In this document: in pieces, positions 9,579 to 16,989 of the stretch | Numbering within the stretch: position 1 is the first letter of the stretch | How the letters are laid out: every line of letters starts with the position of its first letter | Source: Bacteroidales bacterium | Lineage (GTDB): Bacteria > Bacteroidota > Bacteroidia > Bacteroidales > UBA932 | Assembly: GCA_024691765.1 (NCBI GenBank) | Contig: JAILNI010000054.1 | Coordinates: forward strand, 1 to 40,729 | Reading direction: 5' to 3' | DNA: 40,729 bases | Made by a program: the position numbers and the translations under genes | The notes under the pieces: model-generated | Seen by the model: only the letters and a program-made list of their open reading frames with translations | What the model was told of the DNA's origin: nothing | The model's database searches: none

Positions 9579-9609
9579 AAAAAAGCGGGAGCCCCGAAAG
9601 GGCCCCCGC
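9579..9609 (-). terminator. Intrinsic terminator of the nucleobase operon
   Basis: On the minus strand GCGGGGGCCC, a five-base loop and GGGCTCCCGC form a 10-bp stem with one G-T pair, followed by a six-base T-tract. The stem is better paired on this strand than on the plus strand. It lies 20 bases past the stop of the last operon gene and may also slow transcription out of uvrB. Confidence 0.75.
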
Positions 9610-9629
9610 AATTCGTTATGCCGGTGTGG

Positions 9630-10958
9630 CTATATGAATATATACTTGCAGATGAACAGCGCTGCGAGTATCCACATGGTGATGGAGATGTCCTTGAACT
9701 TGCCGGCGACTGCGTGGCAGAGAACATAGGAGATCACACCGAGGAGGATACCGTCGGAGATGCTGTAGGCAAGGGGCATCATGATGATGGTGATGAAAGC
9801 CGGGATGGCCTTGCAGTAGTCTTCCCAGTGGATGGTCTTCACGGAAGGCATCATCATTACGCCGACGATGATGAGGGCGGGAGCTGTGGCTGCGCCGGGA
9901 ATCGCCAGGAAGATGGGGCTGAGGAAGAGTGCCAGGGCAAAGAATACCGCCACGGAGAAGGCCGTGAGGCCGGTGCGGCCGCCTTCGCCAACGCCGGATG
10001 CGCTTTCCACATAGGTGGTGGTGGTGGAGGTGCCGAAGCAGGCGCCTGCGATGGTTGCGATGGAGTCGGCGAGGAACATCTTCTCAACGCCGGGAATCTC
10101 CTCATTGCCCTTGTCGATAAGGCCGGCTCCCTGGTGCACGCCGATGATGGTGCCCATGGTGTCGAACATATCGATGAAGAGGAAGGTGAACACCACCGCG
10201 AGCATATCCCAGCTCAGGATGCTGCTCCATTCAAACTGGCAGAAGATGGGGGCGACGCTGTCGGGAAGCGACACGACCTTCGAGGGGAGGGTGGTGATGG
10301 CTGCGCCGGTGGCGGGATCCTTGATGATAAGGCCGAGGGCCGCGGTGATGAGGATGCCCCAGAGCATGCCGCCGCGGACCTTCGCCATTACGAGGCCGGC
10401 GGTGATGAACAGGCCGATTATGCCGAGCAGGGCCTTGCCGTGGGTGATGTCGCCGAGGCCTACGAGGGTGGCGCCGTTGTCGACGATGATGCCGGCGTTC
10501 TGCAGGCCGATGAAGGCGATGAAGAGGCCGATGCCCGCGCCTATGGCTTTCTTAAGCGTTCCGGGGATGGCGTTGATGAGCCATGTGCGCACCTTCGTTA
10601 CGGTGAGTATGACGAAGATGACGCCCTCGATGAGGACCGCAGTGAGGGCGAACTGCCAGCTGTGACCCATGCCGAGGCAGACGGTGAACACGAAGAAGGC
10701 GTTCAGGCCCATGCCGGGGGCGAGGGCGAAAGGCTTCTTGGCGTACAGGGCCATCACAAGGGTACCAACGATGGCTGCGAGCGCGGTGGCGGTGAAGACG
10801 CTGCCGCCGGGCATTCCGGGAAGGGCGCTGAAGATGCCGGGGTTGACGGCCAGGATGTAGGCCATCGTGAGGAAGGTGGTCAGTCCGGCAAGGATCTCGG
10901 TACGGACACTATGCTTCGCGCTGTCAAAGCCGAAGACCTTCGAAAGGAAGTTTGCCAT
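9630..10958 (-). CDS. NCS2-family purine (guanine/hypoxanthine or adenine) permease, AzgA/PbuG type
   Basis: This 442-residue polytopic protein has about twelve hydrophobic segments. It opens with the AzgA/PbuG-type N-terminus (EILAGLTTFLTMAYILAVNP) and contains the conserved blocks ALAPGMGLNAFF and SATIAGACFGTSTTTTYVES. These transporters are proton symporters that import purine bases across the inner membrane. Membership of this branch rather than the UraA branch supports purine specificity, but guanine/hypoxanthine and adenine cannot be told apart by eye. It is the last gene of the operon, 17 bases after the Tsx-like outer-membrane gene, which suggests the two form consecutive steps of base uptake. 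Confidence 0.88.
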   Translation of the reverse strand: MANFLSKVFGFDSAKHSVRTEILAGLTTFLTMAYILAVNPGIFSALPGMPGGSVFTATALAAIVGTLVMALYAKKPFALAPGMGLNAFFVFTVCLGMGHSWQFALTAVLIEGVIFVILTVTKVRTWLINAIPGTLKKAIGAGIGLFIAFIGLQNAGIIVDNGATLVGLGDITHGKALLGIIGLFITAGLVMAKVRGGMLWGILITAALGLIIKDPATGAAITTLPSKVVSLPDSVAPIFCQFEWSSILSWDMLAVVFTFLFIDMFDTMGTIIGVHQGAGLIDKGNEEIPGVEKMFLADSIATIAGACFGTSTTTTYVESASGVGEGGRTGLTAFSVAVFFALALFLSPIFLAIPGAATAPALIIVGVMMMPSVKTIHWEDYCKAIPAFITIIMMPLAYSISDGILLGVISYVLCHAVAGKFKDISITMWILAALFICKYIFI

Positions 10959-10975
10959 TGTTTCTTCCTCCTATG

Positions 10976-11731
10976 CTAGAAGACCCATTTTGCGCCGAGG
11001 CAGGGACGTGCCCAGAAGCCCTTCGTGGAACCGAAGTCGTAGCTGAGTTCGACCTCGCCGCCGAGATGGAAGTTCGGAACGCCGATGAACTGGCCTACGT
11101 TGTACCAGAGCTGCGGCTCGGAGATGAACACATAGGGGGAGGACTGGGGAGTGGCATAGGGAGTTCCGGTCTCGTCGCAGAAGAGGGTGTGGTCCTCGAA
11201 CCAGAAATCGGCGAAGCCGCTGAAGCGGAGGCCCTTGATGTCGAAGATGTCCTGCATGCCCCATACGAAGGTGAACTGTACGGGAATCTTGGAGCTCACG
11301 CCCGCGATCTTCTTGTAAAGGAGTTTGAAGTTGTAGGTGTTGCTGAAATCCTGCGAGTGGAGGAACACATCAGCGCCGACGAGAAGGGCGTGGGGGATGT
11401 GGTAGCCTCTGTACACGCCGCCGTTGTACTCGACCTGGAGACTTACGAGGCCCATGTTGGTGTCCTGCCAGAAATTCAGGCAGCGGGCGATTTCGAGATA
11501 GGTACCGGTGGGAGCCTTGGTGCCTGTGGGAACATTGGCATCGTGCTTGGCGTCGAAATCGGCGAAGAAGAAGGTGTTGCCCCAGTTGTCGACGTGGAAG
11601 CCTTCAATGGTGCCGGTCACCTGCTTGCGGTCCTTGCCAAAATCGTAAAACAGTTGGATGTTGGTCTGGGCCATTGCTCCTTGAGCGATGGCAACGGCTG
11701 CGAATGCAGCAAAGAATAGTTTTTTACGCAT
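10976..11731 (-). CDS. DUF5020 family, Tsx-like outer-membrane channel (putative nucleoside/nucleobase porin)
   Basis: The 251-residue protein begins with a clear signal peptide ending AMAQ near residue 21. The rest is rich in alternating aromatic/polar strands, and it ends in KWVF, the terminal aromatic typical of outer-membrane barrels. The opening TNIQLFYDFGKDRK with WGNTFFFADFD resembles the DUF5020 family, related to the nucleoside channel Tsx. I infer that it lets nucleosides or bases through the outer membrane. Context supports this: it sits between apt and a purine permease in an operon devoted to bases. The gap to apt is 42 bases, with no -7 box, so it is probably read from the guaB promoter. 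Confidence 0.78.
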   Translation of the reverse strand: MRKKLFFAAFAAVAIAQGAMAQTNIQLFYDFGKDRKQVTGTIEGFHVDNWGNTFFFADFDAKHDANVPTGTKAPTGTYLEIARCLNFWQDTNMGLVSLQVEYNGGVYRGYHIPHALLVGADVFLHSQDFSNTYNFKLLYKKIAGVSSKIPVQFTFVWGMQDIFDIKGLRFSGFADFWFEDHTLFCDETGTPYATPQSSPYVFISEPQLWYNVGQFIGVPNFHLGGEVELSYDFGSTKGFWARPCLGAKWVF

Positions 11732-11773
11732 AAAATGTAATTTATAACGTTGATATATAAAGGGTTGTCGGTT

Positions 11774-12307
11774 TTAGTTCTCTGCCATGTCAAGCAGTGA
11801 TACCACTTCCACGTCTTCGGGAATGGGCGAAGTGCGCGGACAGTCGGTGATGTTGATGATGAAGTTGCAGTAGACGGCTTTCGGACGGAAGCCCTTCACG
11901 AGGCGGACCGCCGCGGAAGCGGTGCCTCCGGTGGCCAGGATGTCGTCGTGGATGAGCACCACGTCGTCGGGGCCGATGGCATCGTCGTGAATCTCGATGG
12001 AGTCGGTTCCGTATTCCTTGGAATACTTTTCGGATACCACGCGGGCGGGCAGTTTGCCGGGCTTGCGTATGGGCACGAACCCTGCACCGAGGCGGGCGGC
12101 GACGGCGGCTCCGGTGATGAAACCGCGGGACTCTATGCCGGCCACCTTGGTGATTCCCTTGTCCTTGTAAGCCTCACAGATGCGGGACACTATCTCTTCG
12201 AAGCACTCCGCGTTCTTGAACAGGGTGGTGACGTCGAAGAACATTATGCCCTTGACGGGGTAGTCCGGAACTATCCGTATGTTCTCAATCAGCTGGGCGT
12301 CGTTCAT
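11774..12307 (-). CDS. apt: Adenine phosphoribosyltransferase
   Basis: This 177-residue type I phosphoribosyltransferase makes AMP and pyrophosphate from adenine and PRPP. The N-terminal block IVPDYPVKGIMFFDVTTL matches the APRT family (usual form FRDITTLL). The base-binding ESRGFITGAAVAARLG region and the PRPP loop VVLIHDDILATGGTA are both present. The usual VDD before ATGGT is HDD here, a mild change that keeps both acidic residues. Its start overlaps the stop of the uracil permease gene by four bases (ATGA), so import and salvage are translationally linked. Confidence 0.95.
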   Translation of the reverse strand: MNDAQLIENIRIVPDYPVKGIMFFDVTTLFKNAECFEEIVSRICEAYKDKGITKVAGIESRGFITGAAVAARLGAGFVPIRKPGKLPARVVSEKYSKEYGTDSIEIHDDAIGPDDVVLIHDDILATGGTASAAVRLVKGFRPKAVYCNFIINITDCPRTSPIPEDVEVVSLLDMAEN

Positions 12308-13659
12308 TTCTTCTTGCGGAGCGAAGGATTGATTTCAAAGTCGACTGCCATGTCGCCGAGCTCGTTGGAGCCGAACTCATAGTCCTTTCCGGGAAGTATG
12401 GCGTTGAGGATGATGCCCACGAGGGCGGCAACGGCAAGTCCGGAGAGTTTGGTGAACCCGAGGTCGAGGCAGCCTGCCTGACTGTAGGAAATGCCTATTG
12501 CGAGCACCAGGATGAGAGCCATCACGATGACGTTGCGGGATGACTTGAAGTCCACCTTGTTCTCGACCACGTTCCTCACGCCCACCGCGGAGATCATTCC
12601 GTAGAGCACCAGAGACACGCCGCCTATCGTGGCTGCGGGCATGCAGGCGATGATGGCGGAGAACTTCGGGCAGAAGCTCAGTACGATTGCGAACAGGGCC
12701 GCAATGCGGATTACCTTGGGGTCGTAGACCTTGGTGAGGTTGAGCACGCCGGTGTTCTCGCCGTAGGTGGTGTTGGCCGGGGCGCCGAAGAGGGAGGCCA
12801 GGGCGGTTGCGAGACCGTCGCCCATGAGGGTGCGGTGCAGGCCGGGATCCTCGAGGTAGTTGATGCCGGTGGTGGAGGAGATCGCGCACATGTCGCCGAT
12901 ATGCTCCATCATGGTCGCGAGCGATATCGGCAGTATGGCGATGATTGCGGCGACTACGAGACCCCAGTTGGGATTTACGAACACTGCAAAGGCCGTGTTG
13001 TCCCACTTGACAGGCATGCCCACCCAGGCGGCTTCCTTGACGGCGGTGAAGTCGCAGAGGCCGAAACAGGCGGCCACGATGTAGCTCCCCAGCACGCCGA
13101 GCAGGATGGGGATGATCTTTATCATCCGCTTGCCCCAGATGTTGCAGACGATGATGATTACGATGGCAAGCAGGGCGATCCACCAGTTCTGGTTGCAGTT
13201 GTTGATGGCGGAGCCGGCGAGTATGAGGCCGATGGCTATGATGATGGGGCCGGTGACAATGGGCGGGAAGAAGCGCATCACCTTTTTGGGCCCGAAAGCG
13301 GCGAAGAGGGCGGCCAGCACGAAATACATGAGGCCTGCGCAGAAGACGCCGATGCAGGCGTAGGGGAGAGCCTGGGCCTGGGTGAGGCCGCCGGCCATGC
13401 CCATCTGGACGACAGTGGCGTAACCGCCGAGGAAAGCGAAGGAGCTGCCGAGGAAGGCGGGCACCTTGAGCTTGGTGCAGAGATGGAAGATGAGGGTGCC
13501 AAGACCTGCGAACAGCAGGGTGGCGCTCATGCTCAGGCCGGTGATGACCGGAACCAGCACGGTGGCCCCGAACATGGCGAACATGTGCTGCAGGCCGAGG
13601 GTGATGGTCCTTCCGGTCCCCAGAGACCGGACATCATAGATTGCGTCTTGTTGTTTCAT
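12304..13659 (-). CDS. uraA: NCS2-family uracil (uracil/xanthine) permease
   Basis: This is a 451-residue inner-membrane protein with about 13 hydrophobic segments. It carries the UraA hallmarks LGLQHMFAMFGATVLVP at the N-terminus, FLGSSFAFLGGY, TTYGENTGVLNLTKVY and GGVSLVLYGMISAVGVR. These place it in the UraA/PbuX branch of NCS2 proton symporters. UraA-like spacing favours uracil, but the purine-rich operon leaves xanthine possible. A uracil phosphoribosyltransferase is encoded separately at 32088-32741. The gene lies 16 bases after guaA and overlaps apt. The C-terminal tail ends in SLRKKK. Confidence 0.9.
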   Translation of the reverse strand: MKQQDAIYDVRSLGTGRTITLGLQHMFAMFGATVLVPVITGLSMSATLLFAGLGTLIFHLCTKLKVPAFLGSSFAFLGGYATVVQMGMAGGLTQAQALPYACIGVFCAGLMYFVLAALFAAFGPKKVMRFFPPIVTGPIIIAIGLILAGSAINNCNQNWWIALLAIVIIIVCNIWGKRMIKIIPILLGVLGSYIVAACFGLCDFTAVKEAAWVGMPVKWDNTAFAVFVNPNWGLVVAAIIAILPISLATMMEHIGDMCAISSTTGINYLEDPGLHRTLMGDGLATALASLFGAPANTTYGENTGVLNLTKVYDPKVIRIAALFAIVLSFCPKFSAIIACMPAATIGGVSLVLYGMISAVGVRNVVENKVDFKSSRNVIVMALILVLAIGISYSQAGCLDLGFTKLSGLAVAALVGIILNAILPGKDYEFGSNELGDMAVDFEINPSLRKKK

Positions 13660-13675
13660 ATCGTTTTACTTGTGA

Positions 13676-14659
13676 TTATTCCCATTCGATGGTTGCGACA
13701 GGCTTCGGGGAGAGGTCGAAAAGAACCCTGTTCACTCCCTTCACCTCGGCGGTAATCCTTGCCGTGAGGTGCTGAAGCAGGGAGAAGGGTATTTCCGGAA
13801 CGGTGGCGGTAACGGCGTCTCGGGTGTTGACGGCACGTATTATCACCGGCCATTCGTAGGTGCGTTTGCCGTCTTTGATTCCGGTGGATTTGTAGTCGGG
13901 CACTATGGTGAAATACTGCCAGACCTTGTCCGCAAGGCCGTTTTTGGCGAATTCTTCACGAAGGATGGCATCGGCCTCGCGCACGGCTTCGAGCCTGTCG
14001 CGGGTGATGGCCCCCGTACACCTCACGCCCAGTCCCGGACCGGGGAAGGGCTGGCGGAAGACCATGCCGTCGGGGAGGCCGAGGGCTTTTCCCACCACGC
14101 GGACCTCGTCCTTGTAGAGCAGTTTCACCGGCTCCACCAGTTCGAAGTCGAGCTCCGGCGGAAGTCCGCCCACGTTGTGGTGTGCCTTGATCCCGTCCTT
14201 GCTCTCGAGGATGTCGGGATAGATGGTTCCCTGGGCGAGGAACTTTATACCGTCGAGTTTGGCCGCCTCTTCGGCGAACACGTCGATGAATTCCTTACCT
14301 ATTATGTGGCGCTTCCGCTCCGGATCCGTGATTCCTGCCAGCTTGTCCAGGAAGCGGTCGACTGCGTCCACATAGATGAGTTCCGCCCCCATCTGGTCGC
14401 GGAAAACCTTTATCACCTGTTCCGGCTCGCCCTTGCGGAGCAGCCCGTGGTTGACGTGAACGCATACAAGGTTCTTTCCGATAGCCTTGATGAGAAGGGC
14501 TGCGGTTACGGAAGAATCGACTCCGCCCGAGAGGGCCAGGAGTACTTTGCTGTCTCCGACCTGTCTCCGAAGAGCCTTTACCTGGTCGTCGATGAACTGT
14601 TTGGCGAGGCTTTCGTTGACTATCCTTTTCATCGCCTCGGGGCGTACGTCTGTTTGCAT
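13676..14659 (-). CDS. guaA: GMP synthase ATP-pyrophosphatase subunit (no glutaminase domain)
   Basis: This 327-residue protein corresponds only to the C-terminal two thirds of GuaA. The ATP-PPase signature LALSGGVDSSV lies at residues 41-51. The XMP-binding/dimerisation part follows, with GGLPPELDFELVEPVK, FRQPFPGPGLGVR and a conserved C-terminus ending PVATIEWE. It should adenylylate XMP and aminate it to GMP. The roughly 200-residue class I glutamine amidotransferase domain of standard bacterial GuaA is absent. The gene starts one base after the guaB stop, so there is no room for a lost N-terminus. It must use free ammonia or a glutaminase subunit encoded elsewhere, as in split archaeal enzymes. 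A second in-frame ATG at 14632 is also possible. Confidence 0.93.
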   Translation of the reverse strand: MQTDVRPEAMKRIVNESLAKQFIDDQVKALRRQVGDSKVLLALSGGVDSSVTAALLIKAIGKNLVCVHVNHGLLRKGEPEQVIKVFRDQMGAELIYVDAVDRFLDKLAGITDPERKRHIIGKEFIDVFAEEAAKLDGIKFLAQGTIYPDILESKDGIKAHHNVGGLPPELDFELVEPVKLLYKDEVRVVGKALGLPDGMVFRQPFPGPGLGVRCTGAITRDRLEAVREADAILREEFAKNGLADKVWQYFTIVPDYKSTGIKDGKRTYEWPVIIRAVNTRDAVTATVPEIPFSLLQHLTARITAEVKGVNRVLFDLSPKPVATIEWE

Positions 14660-14660
14660 G

Positions 14661-15749
14661 CTACTTATTGTAATTAGGTGCAGGTTTGGCTATCGTAAGG
14701 TCGTGCGGGTGATTCTCAATCACACCGTTGGAAGTGATGCGGATGAACTTTGCAGTGCGGAGGGCCTGCAGGTCCTTCGCCCCGCAGTATCCCATGCCGC
14801 TGCGGAGTCCGCCCACCAGCTGGTAGATAACATCGCCAACGTCTCCCTTGAAGGGGACGCGGCCCACTATCCCTTCGGGAACGAGCTTCATGGCTCCGGT
14901 CTGGAAGTAGCGGTCCTTGGAACCTGCCTCCATGGCGTCGATGCTGCCCATTCCGCGGTAAATCTTGAACTTCTTTCCGTTCTTGAAATCCTCGAATATC
15001 TCTCCGGGGGCTTCGGTGGTGCCTGCGAAGAGGCTGCCGCACATCACGCAGTCGGCTCCTGCCGCAAGGGCCTTCACTACGTCGCCGCTGTAGCGCAGTC
15101 CGCCGTCTCCTATTATCGGCACGTCGCTCCCGTATGCGGCTTCCGCGCATTCGAGTATGGCGCTGAGCTGGGGCACGCCCACGCCTGCGACCACTCTGGT
15201 GGTGCAGATGCTCCCAGGGCCTATGCCCACTTTCACTGCATCGGCTCCCGCGTCTATCAGGCAGCGCACGGCCTCGGCGGTAGCGACGTTGCCCACCACC
15301 ACGTCGGGCTTCAGCCCTGCCTTTTTCAGCTTCTGCAGGGCCTTCACCACACCCTTGCTGTGTCCGTGGGCGGAATCCAGCACGAAAGCGTCGGCTCCGG
15401 CTGCGGCAAGCGCTTCGGCACGCTCGACCACATCGGCGGTGATGCCGAGGGCTGCGGCCACCTTGAATCCCTTTTCGTGGACTTCCTTCACTGCAGCCGC
15501 CTGCGCTTCCGCCGGCATATTCTTATGAATAACCCCTATGCCGCCTTCTCTTGCGAGAGCTAGGGCCATAGGGGCTTCCGTAACTGTATCCATTGCCGCA
15601 GAGGCTATAGGGATATCGAGTTGTATGTGTCTGCTAAATCGGGTTTTGAGGGAGACTTCCCTTGGAAGTACTTCTGACCATGAGGGGACCAGTAGTACAT
15701 CGTCGAAGGTCAGGCCTTCACTAACGATACGATCCTGATAACTACTCAT
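14661..15749 (-). CDS. guaB: IMP dehydrogenase lacking the CBS (Bateman) domain
   Basis: The start at 15749 ([20 protein letters not shown]) is chosen by family alignment and the -7 box 17 bases upstream, giving 362 residues. The catalytic loop [19 protein letters not shown] and the flap region [10 protein letters not shown] with [12 protein letters not shown] are those of IMP dehydrogenase, which oxidises IMP to XMP with NAD+. They are not those of GMP reductase. Standard IMPDH is about 490 residues, with two CBS motifs inserted after the IHKNM strand. Here [17 protein letters not shown] runs straight into [12 protein letters not shown], so the regulatory insert is absent. It is the first gene of the nucleobase operon, one base from guaA. 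Confidence 0.95.
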   Translation of the reverse strand: MSSYQDRIVSEGLTFDDVLLVPSWSEVLPREVSLKTRFSRHIQLDIPIASAAMDTVTEAPMALALAREGGIGVIHKNMPAEAQAAAVKEVHEKGFKVAAALGITADVVERAEALAAAGADAFVLDSAHGHSKGVVKALQKLKKAGLKPDVVVGNVATAEAVRCLIDAGADAVKVGIGPGSICTTRVVAGVGVPQLSAILECAEAAYGSDVPIIGDGGLRYSGDVVKALAAGADCVMCGSLFAGTTEAPGEIFEDFKNGKKFKIYRGMGSIDAMEAGSKDRYFQTGAMKLVPEGIVGRVPFKGDVGDVIYQLVGGLRSGMGYCGAKDLQALRTAKFIRITSNGVIENHPHDLTIAKPAPNYNK

Positions 15750-15766
15750 AACTAACTTTCGAAGCA

Positions 15767-15774
15767 CAAAGTTA
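15767..15774 (-). promoter_or_regulatory. -7 promoter box for the guaB operon
   Basis: TAACTTTG on the minus strand lies 17 bases before the guaB ATG. The implied leader of about ten bases leaves no room for a purine riboswitch. The box directly follows the galM terminator. Confidence 0.6.
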
Positions 15775-15777
15775 GGC

Positions 15778-15809
15778 AAAAAAAGGGCGACCGTCAAGAC
15801 CGGCCGCCC
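15778..15809 (-). terminator. Intrinsic terminator after galM
   Basis: On the minus strand GGGCGGCCG and CGGTCGCCC form a stem with G-T pairs around a seven-base loop, followed by at least seven T. It separates galM from the guaB promoter. A run of T on the opposite side (15812-15817) means it may work in both directions. Confidence 0.75.
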
Positions 15810-15834
15810 ACTTTTTTAACAAAGTTTTCAACAG

Positions 15835-16902
15835 CTATTTTACGCCGAAAGCGAAAACCGTATGGCTCTGATACTTATCCCCGGGACGAAGCTCCGCCGA
15901 AGGCCACTCAGGCTTGTTGGGAGTGTCGGGATACTTCTGGGTTTCGAGGCAGATGGCCGTGCGCCTGTTGTAAACGACGCCTCCCTTGCCTGTCACGGTG
16001 CCGTCCAGGAAATTGCCGGCGTACACCTGTATTCCCGGCTCGTCGGTGTAGACCCTGAGCTCAATGCCGGTCTGCTCGCAGTAGAGGGCCGCAGCAAGCC
16101 TGCTGATGTCCCTGTCGGTGTCGAGCACCCAGTTGTGGTCGTAACCGTGGCCGTTGGCAATCTGTTCGTTGTCGGCGTCGATGTCCTGCCCGACGGGCTT
16201 CGGGGTGCGGAAATCGAAAGGCGTGTCGTCCACAGGGGCGATTTCTCCGGTGGTCATGAATGTGTCGTCCACCGGGGTATAGTTAGATGCGTTCAGGTAG
16301 AGTTCGCAGTCGAGAATGTCCTTGTTCCCATCGCCGTGGAGGTTGAAATAGGCGTGGTTGGTCATGTTGATGACGGTGGGGGCGTCGGTGACGGCTTCAT
16401 ACTGGATGTCGACGCAGTTGTCGGGAGTGAGTGTGTAGGTCACGAATGCTTTCACGTGGCCCGGGAAGTTTGCGTCGCCGTCGGGGGAGTCCATTAGGAG
16501 CTTAAGGGAGCTCTTGTCGGCTTTCACCACCTTGTACAATTTATACTGCCAGCCTTCCGGGCCTCCGTGAAGGCAGTGGCCGTAATTGTTCTGAGGCAGC
16601 TGGTAGTTGACGCCGTCGATCTCGAGATGTCCGTGGTCGATGCGGTTGGCATAGCGTCCTATGGCAGCGCCGAAGTCGGTCTGGTTGTTCTCCGGATAAT
16701 AGTCCTCCAGCTTGTCGAAACCGAGCACGATGTCGCGTTTGACGCCGTCCCTGTCTGGAACGAAGAGGGAGACGATGCGGCCGCCGTACGGGGTGATGAC
16801 AGCCTCGATGTCGCCGGCTTTGATGGTATAGAAGTCTTTTTGCTGCGGTGCGCAGGCGCTGAGTGCCAGAATGCCCGCGATGATAAGGATAATACGTTTC
16901 AT
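15835..16902 (-). CDS. galM: Aldose 1-epimerase (galactose mutarotase), lipoprotein
   Basis: The start at 16902 (MKRIILIIAGILALSACAPQ) is chosen because the lipoprotein signal begins there and a -7 box lies five bases upstream. The 355-residue product has a lipobox LSAC, placing it in the envelope rather than the cytosol. The galactose mutarotase fold is clear: IGRYANRIDHG, NNYGHCLHGG with the catalytic-type His, NMTNHAYFNLHG, and a C-terminal Glu region CLETQKYPDTPNKPEWPS. It interconverts alpha and beta anomers of aldoses. Periplasmic epimerase lipoproteins are common in glycan-degrading Bacteroidota. No other sugar genes are adjacent, so its substrate is open. Confidence 0.93.
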   Translation of the reverse strand: MKRIILIIAGILALSACAPQQKDFYTIKAGDIEAVITPYGGRIVSLFVPDRDGVKRDIVLGFDKLEDYYPENNQTDFGAAIGRYANRIDHGHLEIDGVNYQLPQNNYGHCLHGGPEGWQYKLYKVVKADKSSLKLLMDSPDGDANFPGHVKAFVTYTLTPDNCVDIQYEAVTDAPTVINMTNHAYFNLHGDGNKDILDCELYLNASNYTPVDDTFMTTGEIAPVDDTPFDFRTPKPVGQDIDADNEQIANGHGYDHNWVLDTDRDISRLAAALYCEQTGIELRVYTDEPGIQVYAGNFLDGTVTGKGGVVYNRRTAICLETQKYPDTPNKPEWPSAELRPGDKYQSHTVFAFGVK

Positions 16903-16907
16903 ATCTC

Positions 16908-16915
16908 CAAATATA
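16908..16915 (-). promoter_or_regulatory. -7 promoter box for galM
   Basis: TATATTTG on the minus strand ends five bases before the galM ATG, predicting a leaderless transcript. It lies within 11 bases of the divergent htpG motif at 16926-16938. Confidence 0.55.
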
Positions 16916-16925
16916 CGCATTTTTT

Positions 16926-16938
16926 TGACAAAATGTCA
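16926..16938. promoter_or_regulatory. Candidate heat-shock element upstream of htpG
   Basis: TGACAAAATGTCA is a dyad (TGACA/TGTCA) whose outline TGAC-N4-TGTCA recurs upstream of grpE-dnaJ at 36956-36968. It lies 51 bases before the htpG ATG. htpG has no obvious TAnnTTTG box, so a dedicated sigma factor or a repressor may act here. Confidence 0.45.
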
Positions 16939-16989
16939 CGGGCACGGGGTTTGACTCAACACTGAACCGGAAACTAAAACAAACACTAT

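Noticed and set aside
9618..10979. A 453-codon open frame on the plus strand opposite the purine permease
   Set aside because: Its product is repetitive and rich in Asp, Glu and Gly with no family pattern. It is the antisense shadow of a GC-rich membrane-protein gene whose own translation is convincing.
14661..15749. GMP reductase (guaC) as an alternative identity for the short IMPDH
   Set aside because: The loop [14 protein letters not shown] and the flap EGIVGRVP are of IMPDH type, and the gene sits next to GMP synthase, the following step.
15750..15774. A purine riboswitch upstream of the nucleobase operon
   Set aside because: The -7 box leaves a leader of only about ten bases before guaB, too short for an aptamer.
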